Shown here piece by piece: positions 1-4,063 of a stretch of DNA of 6,407 nt (within the stretch, counting starts at the first letter, position 1; every line of letters begins with the position of its first letter). The stretch is from Rhodanobacter sp. UBA5168 (GTDB lineage: Bacteria; Pseudomonadota; Gammaproteobacteria; Xanthomonadales; Rhodanobacteraceae). The translations under genes were made by a program, and so were the position numbers. The notes beneath the pieces are model-generated. The model saw nothing but the letters and a program-made list of their open reading frames with translations, did no database searches and was not told the DNA's origin. The stretch is from NCBI GenBank assembly GCA_002413455.1, contig DHXA01000187.1:1318-7724 (forward strand), written 5' to 3'.

Positions 1-207
1 CGGCTCGCCGAGCAGCTTGTCGACGATCGGTTGCTGCGCGCGGCAGGTCGGGCACCAGTCGGCGTGGAAATACACCACCACCGGTTTGCCGGCCGCGACG
101 GCCTGGTCGTACTGCGCCTGGTTGAACGGCAACCTCGCCGCCATGGCGGAGCTGGCCAGCAGCAGGGCGAGTGCGCCGCAAAGATACGAAGTCGTGCGTG
201 TTTTCAT
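1..207 (-). CDS. Exported thioredoxin-like protein, N-terminal part (cut by window edge)
   Basis: Only the first 69 codons are present; the gene runs off the left edge. Residues 1-23 look like a Sec signal peptide: a short basic start (MKTR), a Leu/Ala-rich core, and probable cleavage after the AMA ending at residue 23. A thioredoxin-fold beginning follows, with a beta strand (KPVVVYFHADW) leading into the active-site motif W51-C52-P53-T54-C55. The protein is therefore expected to act as a thiol-disulfide oxidoreductase in the periplasm. The start is supported by AGGTG at 213-217 (minus strand), 5 nt before the ATG. It lies 41 nt downstream of the DoxX gene on the same strand, so the two are probably co-transcribed. 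The missing C-terminus, including any cis-proline loop, prevents assignment to a subfamily such as TlpA-like or a stand-alone DsbD-C-like domain. The link to cysteine chemistry of the neighbouring bufferin peptide is an inference from context. Confidence 0.88.
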   Translation of the reverse strand, partial: MKTRTTSYLCGALALLLASSAMAARLPFNQAQYDQAVAAGKPVVVYFHADWCPTCRAQQPIVDKLLGEP

Positions 208-248
208 GTTGTCACCTGTGCAGTTGATCGATGGGATGGCGCGGGCGC

Positions 249-710
249 TCAGTCGTGCGTGCGGATGCCCAGCCAGCGCGCCACCAGCGTGTCGAGGCTG
301 GCCTTGCCGGGGCCGGCCATCAGCAGCCAGAAGAAGATCAGGCTGTAGACCACTTCGTCCGCTTCGACGTAGTCGTCCAGTCCCATCAGGTTGCTCGACA
401 CCACCAGGGTCACCGCGACGATCATGTTGATGATCATCGGAATGCAGACCAGGCGGGTGAACAGGCCGAGCAGGATCAGCAGCCCGCCGAGCAGTTCGGT
501 CCATGCCGAAAGGCCGGCGCTGAAAGCCGGGTAGGGGATGTGCCAGCCGACGAAGCGCTGGGTGAAACCGTCCAGGTTCTGCACTTTGGCGATGCCGGTC
601 TCCAGCCAGAAATAGCCGAACACCAGGCGCAGCACGAGTGGGCCGAGCCAGCGGCTGGCGTGAAGCAGGTCGAGCAGGCGCGAGGCCTTGTCGGCGATGA
701 ACTGGCGCAT
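249..710 (-). CDS. DoxX family inner-membrane protein
   Basis: This is a complete 153-residue protein of normal length for the DoxX family. Four hydrophobic segments can be seen at about residues 22-38, 66-85, 87-105 and 117-133. The first contains the family-typical pattern RLVFGYFWLETGIAK, and the second has ELLGGLLILLGLFTR, in which the Glu and the Gly-rich helix are characteristic. DoxX proteins are four-helix membrane proteins. Some are tied to thiol or redox stress responses and to quinone-linked oxidation, but no single reaction is settled. DoxX genes are frequent members of bufferin/HvfABC clusters, usually downstream in the same operon. Here the gene is instead divergent from the precursor gene, 282 nt away, and followed by an exported thioredoxin-like gene. 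The Shine-Dalgarno sequence is weak (GGGA about 9 nt before the ATG). The family call is firm; the role in this system is inferred. Confidence 0.92.
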   Translation of the reverse strand: MRQFIADKASRLLDLLHASRWLGPLVLRLVFGYFWLETGIAKVQNLDGFTQRFVGWHIPYPAFSAGLSAWTELLGGLLILLGLFTRLVCIPMIINMIVAVTLVVSSNLMGLDDYVEADEVVYSLIFFWLLMAGPGKASLDTLVARWLGIRTHD

Positions 711-737
711 CGTGGATGTCCCGTGGATATTGAAGTG

Positions 738-756
738 GCTGCATCATGGATGCAGC
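738..756. promoter_or_regulatory. Perfect inverted repeat upstream of doxX
   Basis: GCTGCATC, a 3-nt spacer ATG, then GATGCAGC form a perfect 8-bp inverted repeat. It lies 27 nt upstream of the doxX start codon and includes the first GGATGCA copy of the region. It could be an operator for a dimeric regulator, or a hairpin in the doxX leader. A 3-nt loop is tight, which slightly favours a DNA-level site. The repeat itself is seen directly; its function is inferred. Confidence 0.45.
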
Positions 757-865
757 GCTGCGCGGCACACCATGTTCGTGCGTCCACGCTTTCTAGCCGC
801 GCGTCCGGTCGTGCGCCGGTGGATGCAACGCCGGACGATCGGCTACAAAAACGGGATGCACGGGA

Positions 866-888
866 ACAGTCGGCGCGCGCCGCACTGT
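866..888. promoter_or_regulatory. Near-perfect 23-nt inverted repeat
   Basis: ACAGT (866-870) pairs with ACTGT (884-888) around the self-complementary core CGGCGCGCGCCG (871-882), with one unpaired C at 883. The element lies about 105-127 nt upstream of the precursor-gene start. The GC-only core could occur by chance in this base composition, but the AT-containing outer arms make the whole more notable. It is a candidate operator. Confidence 0.35.
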
Positions 889-906
889 CGAGAATGCGAT
901 CGTCGG

Positions 907-919
907 GTCCGCTGCGGAC
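907..919. promoter_or_regulatory. Perfect 13-bp palindrome upstream of bufA
   Basis: GTCCGC and GCGGAC flank a single central T, giving a perfect palindrome 73-85 nt upstream of the precursor-gene ATG. The position fits an operator overlapping or just upstream of a promoter for the operon. No known regulator consensus is recognised. Confidence 0.35.
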
Positions 920-981
920 ATCGTTCCGGCAACCCGGCGACACATTCCCACACCGCACTGTTGCGGTTTACACGACTCACC

Positions 982-986
982 AGGAG
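982..986 (+). promoter_or_regulatory. Strong ribosome binding site of the precursor gene
   Basis: AGGAG with a 6-nt spacer to ATG 993 is close to ideal. It is the strongest Shine-Dalgarno sequence in the operon, as expected for a peptide that must outnumber its modifying enzyme. Confidence 0.85.
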
Positions 987-992
987 TGACTT

Positions 993-1268
993 ATGAAGAA
1001 CAACAAACTCAACGGCGCCGCGATGGCGATGATGGTTGCCGGCCTGTTCGCCGTGACGTCGATGTCGGCCTCGGCTGCTCCCGCCGCGAGCCATGCCGAC
1101 ACGGCCAAGGTCAAGTGCATGAACTCGTCGTCCTGCAAGGGCCAGGGTGCATGCAAGCAGGCCAGCAACTCGTGCAAGGGCCAGAACTCGTGCAAGGGCC
1201 AGGGCTTCACCATGCAGAAGACCCAGGCTGCCTGCGATGCCGCCCAGGCGGCCAACAAGGCTGCGTGA
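993..1268 (+). CDS. bufA: BufA2-like bufferin precursor peptide (secreted, six-Cys RiPP metallophore)
   Basis: This is a 91-residue precursor. Residues 1-28 form a Sec signal peptide: a Lys-containing start (MKNNK), a hydrophobic core, and the ASA motif ending at residue 28. The mature part of about 63 residues has six cysteines: C42, C48, C54, C61, C67 and C81. Four are in CK contexts (C48-KGQ, C54-KQA, C61-KGQ, C67-KGQ). The pattern of short, repeated Cys-Lys-Gly-Gln units between an exported leader and a C-terminal lone Cys fits the BufA2 (6/12-Cys) type of bufferin, not the DUF2282 or EGKCG types. In known bufferins the enzyme next door converts some cysteines into oxidised heterocyclic or thioamide forms, and the exported peptide binds copper in the periplasm. 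Which cysteines are modified here cannot be read from the sequence. The MNIO and DUF2063 genes that follow directly make the assignment firm. The start is fixed by the AGGAG at 982-986. Confidence 0.9.
   Translation: MKNNKLNGAAMAMMVAGLFAVTSMSASAAPAASHADTAKVKCMNSSSCKGQGACKQASNSCKGQNSCKGQGFTMQKTQAACDAAQAANKAA
1167..1202 (+). repeat. Perfect 18-bp tandem duplication inside bufA
   Basis: Two identical adjacent 18-bp units (1167-1184 and 1185-1202) each encode NSCKGQ. A third partial copy, TGCAAGGGCCAG at 1134-1145, encodes the C48-KGQ unit. Identity at synonymous positions shows that the two full units arose by recent duplication, or are kept alike by slippage or recombination. Each unit change adds or removes one potential metal-binding Cys in frame. 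Confidence 0.95.
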
Positions 1269-1274
1269 CGTGCC

Positions 1275-1310
1275 GGCGGGGCTTTGCGGCTCGCGCTGGA
1301 AAGTCCCGCC
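1275..1310 (+). promoter_or_regulatory. Hairpin between bufA and bufB (possible attenuator or mRNA stabiliser)
   Basis: GGCGGGGCTTT (1275-1285) pairs with AAAGTCCCGCC (1300-1310) over 11 bp with one G-U pair and a 14-nt loop. It starts 6 nt after the bufA stop codon. No U-tract follows (the next bases are CTTCGC), so it is not a classical full terminator. A 3' structure at this place commonly protects the upstream message or causes partial termination, which would give more peptide than enzyme. The structure is seen; the effect is inferred. Confidence 0.65.
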
Positions 1311-1325
1311 CTTCGCAGTCCTGCC

Positions 1326-1330
1326 GAGGT
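1326..1330 (+). promoter_or_regulatory. Ribosome binding site that sets the bufB start
   Basis: GAGGT lies 10 nt before ATG 1341. The farther in-frame TTG at 1284 lies inside the hairpin arm, so the ATG is preferred. Confidence 0.6.
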
Positions 1331-1340
1331 CGCTGGTGTG

Positions 1341-2192
1341 ATGACTATCGAGACAACATCTTCCCCGCGGCCTTATCTGGGATTTGGCCTGGGCCTGCGT
1401 GTCGAATATTACGAGTCGCTGCTTGAGCAACCGGCTGGCGTGGAATGGCTGGAGGTCGTTTCCGAGAATTACATGATTCCCGGCGGCCGTCCGCTGATGT
1501 GGCTGGATCGCTTCCGCGAGCGCTTTCCGCTGGTGATGCATGGCGTATCGCTGTCGATCGGCAGCACCGATCCGCTGGACGAGGGTTATCTGTCGCGGCT
1601 TTCGGCGCTGGCGCGGCGGGTCGAGCCGATGTGGATCTCCGATCACCTGTGCTGGACCGGCGTGCAGGGCGTGAACCTGCATGACCTGATGCCGCTGCCG
1701 TATACCGAGGAAGCACTCTCCCACGTGGTGGATCGGGTGCGCCGCGTGCAGGACGTGCTGGGCCGGCGGATCCTGCTGGAAAACGTCTCCAGCTATATCA
1801 GCTTCGCCGATTCGCAGCTCACCGAATGGCAGTTTCTCGCCGCCGTGGCCGAGCGCGCCGATTGCCTGGTCCTGCTCGACATCAACAACATCCACGTCAG
1901 CGCGCACAACCACGGGTTCTCGCCGCTGGACTATCTCGACGGCATCCCGGCCGCCCGCGTGCAGCAGTTCCATCTGGCCGGCCACGAACACGGCGAGCAG
2001 CTGCTGATCGATACGCACGACGCACCAGTGGTCGATGTCGTGTGGGAGCTTTATCTGCAAGCCATCCGCCGTTATGGCCGCGTCTCGACCATGATCGAGC
2101 GCGACGACCACATGCCGCCGCTGGCCGAACTGCTGGCCGAACTCGAATACGCGCGGCGTCTCGCCACGCCACTGCTGCTGGAAGCGGCATGA
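1341..2192 (+). CDS. bufB: MNIO family (DUF692) peptide-modifying iron oxygenase, BufB-like
   Basis: This 283-residue protein has the normal length of multinuclear non-haem iron-dependent oxidative enzymes (MNIO, DUF692; TIM-barrel relatives of MbnB). The family's motifs appear in order: GLGLR at 16-20, SENYM at 41-45, HGVSLSIG from H67, DHLCW with H102, LLENVSSY with E147-N148, DINNIHVSAHNHGF with D180, N183 and H185, FHLAGH with H211 and H215, DTHDAPV with D224 and H226, and MIERDD with E253. These His, Asp and Glu residues match the positions that hold the iron cluster in the family, so the enzyme looks active. It is expected to use O2 in the cytoplasm to oxidise cysteines of the BufA-like precursor before export. 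It overlaps the next gene by 4 nt (ATGA), indicating translational coupling. The start is ATG 1341; an in-frame GTG at 1338 and TTG at 1284 are less likely. Confidence 0.95.
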   Translation: MTIETTSSPRPYLGFGLGLRVEYYESLLEQPAGVEWLEVVSENYMIPGGRPLMWLDRFRERFPLVMHGVSLSIGSTDPLDEGYLSRLSALARRVEPMWISDHLCWTGVQGVNLHDLMPLPYTEEALSHVVDRVRRVQDVLGRRILLENVSSYISFADSQLTEWQFLAAVAERADCLVLLDINNIHVSAHNHGFSPLDYLDGIPAARVQQFHLAGHEHGEQLLIDTHDAPVVDVVWELYLQAIRRYGRVSTMIERDDHMPPLAELLAELEYARRLATPLLLEAA

Positions 2193-2968
2193 GCAACCTG
2201 CAGGCGCTGCAACAACAATTGCTGCAGGCCGTGCTGGCCGGCGGCGCAGCGCGTACGCGCGAACTGCGCGCCGATGAGCGCGCCAGCGTCGCCACGCGTC
2301 TGGCCATCTATCAGAACGGCTACCGCATCCGCCTGCGCGATGCATTGGCCACCGAATATCCGGGGTTGGCCATGCTGGCCGGACGAGGCTTCAACCACTT
2401 GCTGGGAAGCTACATCGGCGCGCATCCGTCCGGCCACTACAACATCCGCTGGCACGGCGCCGGGCTGGCGGCATTTCTGGATTACGGCCTGCGCTGGGGC
2501 GACAGGCCGGAGCTGGCCGAGATGGCGGCGCTGGACTGGGCGATCTCCACCACCTTCGATGCCGCCGACGAGCCGGCGATCGGTCCGGCCGACATGGCGG
2601 GCGTGCCTGCCGAAGCCTGGGCGAACCTGTGCCTGCATCCGCAGTCGTGCCTGCAAATGCTGGAGACGCGCCACAACGTCGAGGCGTTCCGTGCCGCCGC
2701 CGACAACGATGCGGCACGACCGCGGCTGCGCCGCTACCGCAAGACGCGCCATCTGCTGGTATGGCGACAGGACATGAGCGTGCGCTACCGACGCATCGAG
2801 GCCGACGAACGCGCGGCCCTGCTCGGCGCCCTCCACGGCGAGTCCTTCGCCACGCTGTGCGAACGCCTCGCCGGCCGCCACAGTCCGGCCGGGGCGATGC
2901 CGCGCATGGCGACGCTTCTGCATCAATGGCTCGACGGCGGACTGCTCGCGCGCTGGTCGCTGCACTGA
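2189..2968 (+). CDS. bufC: DUF2063 partner protein of the MNIO enzyme, BufC/HvfC-like
   Basis: This is a complete 259-residue protein. The N-terminal part (about residues 5-98) matches the DUF2063 'putative DNA-binding' domain: RLAIYQNGYRIRLRDAL at 37-53, EYPGLAMLAG, a HP pair at 79-80 and HGAGLAAFL at 89-97. A conserved ELAEMAALDWAI stretch (108-119) follows. The C-terminal half (about 185-255) has the typical LLVWRQ strand and a leucine-rich helical end. In MNIO systems such proteins (MbnC-like in role) form a complex with the enzyme and recognise or present the precursor peptide; the DNA-binding label in the family name is probably historical. The ATG overlaps the bufB stop (ATGA), with a weak GGAAG just upstream, so the two proteins are probably made in a fixed ratio. 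There is no signal peptide, consistent with cytoplasmic action. Confidence 0.92.
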   Translation: MSNLQALQQQLLQAVLAGGAARTRELRADERASVATRLAIYQNGYRIRLRDALATEYPGLAMLAGRGFNHLLGSYIGAHPSGHYNIRWHGAGLAAFLDYGLRWGDRPELAEMAALDWAISTTFDAADEPAIGPADMAGVPAEAWANLCLHPQSCLQMLETRHNVEAFRAAADNDAARPRLRRYRKTRHLLVWRQDMSVRYRRIEADERAALLGALHGESFATLCERLAGRHSPAGAMPRMATLLHQWLDGGLLARWSLH

Positions 2969-2970
2969 AC

Positions 2971-3019
2971 CAACGCCTTTCCGGTGGGCGCTGAAGCGAC
3001 GATGTAACCCGGGGCGTTG
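2971..3019 (+). terminator. Weak imperfect stem-loop after bufC
   Basis: CAACGCC (2971-2977) pairs with GGCGTTG (3013-3019). CCGGT (2981-2985) can pair with ACCCGG (3007-3012) with one bulged base, and a small CGC-TGAA-GCG hairpin (2989-2998) sits inside. The following bases (TTCTGG) are only slightly T-rich. It may reduce read-through from the bufferin operon into the regulator gene, but the structure is irregular and termination is uncertain. Confidence 0.25.
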
Positions 3020-3029
3020 TTCTGGCGAA

Positions 3030-3047
3030 GGTAGCGACAGAGCTACC
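3030..3047 (+). promoter_or_regulatory. Perfect hairpin or operator just before the AraC-family gene
   Basis: GGTAGC (3030-3035) and GCTACC (3042-3047) form a perfect 6-bp inverted repeat with a 6-nt spacer. It ends 4 nt before the GGAAGGA ribosome binding site. It could be an autoregulatory operator or a leader hairpin controlling translation of the regulator. Confidence 0.45.
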
Positions 3048-3051
3048 CAAT

Positions 3052-3058
3052 GGAAGGA
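3052..3058 (+). promoter_or_regulatory. Ribosome binding site deciding the GTG start of the AraC-family gene
   Basis: GGAAGGA ends 6 nt before GTG 3065. The alternative ATG at 3050 has no purine-rich sequence at a usable distance, and the hairpin 3030-3047 lies directly upstream of it. Confidence 0.7.
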
Positions 3059-3064
3059 TCGCCC

Positions 3065-3994
3065 GTGTATATCGAACACAATTCCCTGTTGTCCGCGGCG
3101 CCACGTCCCACGCTGGTGGAGCCGGCATTGGAATCGTTGCTGACCCAGTCGATGCTGCGGGTGGAAGTGATCGCCGAACTGCACCGCTGTGGCTCGTGGT
3201 TCCAGGAACAACCGCGCTACCACTGCGGACTGTTCCACCTCATCGGCACGGGCAGGTGCCGGGTGCACTGCAGCGGGTTGGACGAGGCGCTGGATCTGGA
3301 GGTGGGCGACCTGGTCATCCTGCCGCATGGCGACGCCCATCGCCTCAGCGTCGAGGATGGCGATGGCGATGGCCGCCAGGAAGTCAGCTGTCGTACCAGC
3401 CTGATCTGTGGCGAGCTGCACTTCTCCGGCAACGCCCAGCATCCGCTCAGTCATGCCCTGCCGACCTGCTTCGTGGTGCGCGCAAAAGAGGCCGGCGACC
3501 TGTTCCGGCAGTTGTCCGACATGATGGTCGGGGTGGTCGGTACCGGCCTGGTCGGACGCCGGGTGCTGTTGAACAAGCTGGCCGATACCTTGTTCGCTCT
3601 CGCTGTATGCGACTACGCCAAGCGCGCAACCGAGCAGCGCGGTGTGTTTGCGGCCCTGGCCGATACACGCATTTCCAGGGTGTTGCAGGCGGTGCATGAG
3701 AACCCCGGACACGGCTGGACCATGCAGTCGCTGGCGGCACATGCGTGCATGTCGCGTTCGGCCTTTGCCGAACGCTTCACCCAGTTGATGAAGCTGCCGC
3801 CGATGCAGTACGTCACCCAGTGGCGAGTGAGCATCGCCCGGCAGATGCTGCGCGAACGGCGGCAGTCGGTGGCATGTATCGCCGAGCAGCTGGGCTACAG
3901 CAGCGAGGCGGCGTTCCGTCGCCTGTTCAAGCGCGTGAGCGGCGTGTGCCCGGGACGCCTGCGTGCCGAAGGATGCAGCGCGGCATTGCATTGA
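3065..3994 (+). CDS. AraC-family transcriptional regulator with Cupin_6-type sensor domain, cysteine-rich
   Basis: From GTG 3065 this is a 309-residue protein, the usual length for AraC regulators with an N-terminal cupin (Cupin_6). The cupin part (about 10-185) has the typical LFHLIGTGRCRV strand (56-67), the GDLVILPHGDAHRL motif (81-94) and the LICGELHF...HPLSHALP stretch (113-133). The C-terminal domain (about 203-301) has two helix-turn-helix units: SLAAHACMSRSAFAERF (222-238) and VACIAEQLGYSSEAAFRRLFKR (269-290), followed by the SGVCPGRLR end. It carries 12 cysteines (42, 54, 65, 69, 109, 115, 135, 182, 228, 271, 295, 304), high for a bacterial cytoplasmic protein. It also has a CRVHC cluster at 65-69. 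The gene follows bufC by 96 nt on the same strand, so it may regulate the bufferin operon or be co-transcribed with it. The family is certain; target and signal are inferred. An upstream in-frame ATG at 3050 would add five residues. Confidence 0.9.
   Translation: MYIEHNSLLSAAPRPTLVEPALESLLTQSMLRVEVIAELHRCGSWFQEQPRYHCGLFHLIGTGRCRVHCSGLDEALDLEVGDLVILPHGDAHRLSVEDGDGDGRQEVSCRTSLICGELHFSGNAQHPLSHALPTCFVVRAKEAGDLFRQLSDMMVGVVGTGLVGRRVLLNKLADTLFALAVCDYAKRATEQRGVFAALADTRISRVLQAVHENPGHGWTMQSLAAHACMSRSAFAERFTQLMKLPPMQYVTQWRVSIARQMLRERRQSVACIAEQLGYSSEAAFRRLFKRVSGVCPGRLRAEGCSAALH
3356..3373 (+). repeat. Three tandem GATGGC hexamers in the regulator gene
   Basis: Three perfect copies of GATGGC encode DGDGDG at residues 98-103, just after the conserved GDAHRL motif of the cupin domain. 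Such a run can expand or contract in frame by slippage, changing the length of an acidic surface loop. Confidence 0.9.
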
Positions 3995-4002
3995 TGCCTG
4001 TG

Positions 4003-4042
4003 CGGCGCAGACGGCAGCACGAACGTGCCGCCGCCTGCGCCG
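4003..4042 (-). terminator. Long hairpin between convergent genes, probably ending the peptidase unit
   Basis: Two 18-nt arms (4003-4020 and 4025-4042) enclose a 4-nt loop. In a plus-strand transcript the stem has two A-C mismatches. In a minus-strand transcript both become G-U pairs, so all 18 positions pair. It lies 21 nt past the peptidase stop codon and 8 nt past the regulator stop codon. No T-run follows on either side, so it may act with Rho or as a 3' end protecting structure rather than as a textbook intrinsic terminator. Confidence 0.6.
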
Positions 4043-4063
4043 TGAGCCAATCCGACGGCGCCG

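Larger units (their letters stand above)
711..992. promoter_or_regulatory. Divergent intergenic region between doxX and the bufferin operon
   Basis: No credible gene lies in these 282 bases. The region must hold the promoter for the bufferin operon (plus strand) and probably that of doxX-trx (minus strand). It contains three exact GGATGCA heptamers (748-754, 821-827, 854-860). It also holds a perfect 8-bp inverted repeat (738-756), a 23-nt near-perfect inverted repeat (866-888), a perfect 13-bp palindrome (907-919) and a spaced 7-bp inverted repeat (CGTCCGG 802-808 with CCGGACG 831-837). No convincing sigma-70 -35/-10 pair was found by eye for either direction, so promoter positions are not assigned. 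Confidence 0.7.

Noticed and set aside
928..957. ECF sigma-like promoter with GGCAACC as -35 before bufA
   Set aside because: No matching -10 element was seen at about 16-17 nt downstream, so the resemblance is too weak to report as a promoter.
1284..1340. Upstream TTG start for bufB adding 19 residues
   Set aside because: The TTG lies inside the hairpin arm, has no ribosome binding site, and the extra residues do not resemble the start of MNIO proteins.
2249..2260. 12-bp GC-rich palindrome GCGCGTACGCGC
   Set aside because: It is inside bufC coding sequence and made almost only of alternating GC, likely chance in this composition.
843..2345. 500-codon open frame on the minus strand across the bufferin operon
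   Set aside because: It is antisense to three well-recognised genes. Its translation is rich in Arg, His and Gln with no recognisable domain, as expected for the reverse strand of high-GC coding DNA.
2072..3991. 639-codon open frame on the minus strand opposite bufC and the AraC-family gene
   Set aside because: Both covered genes have clear family motifs; this frame shows only low-complexity His/Gln/Arg-rich sequence.
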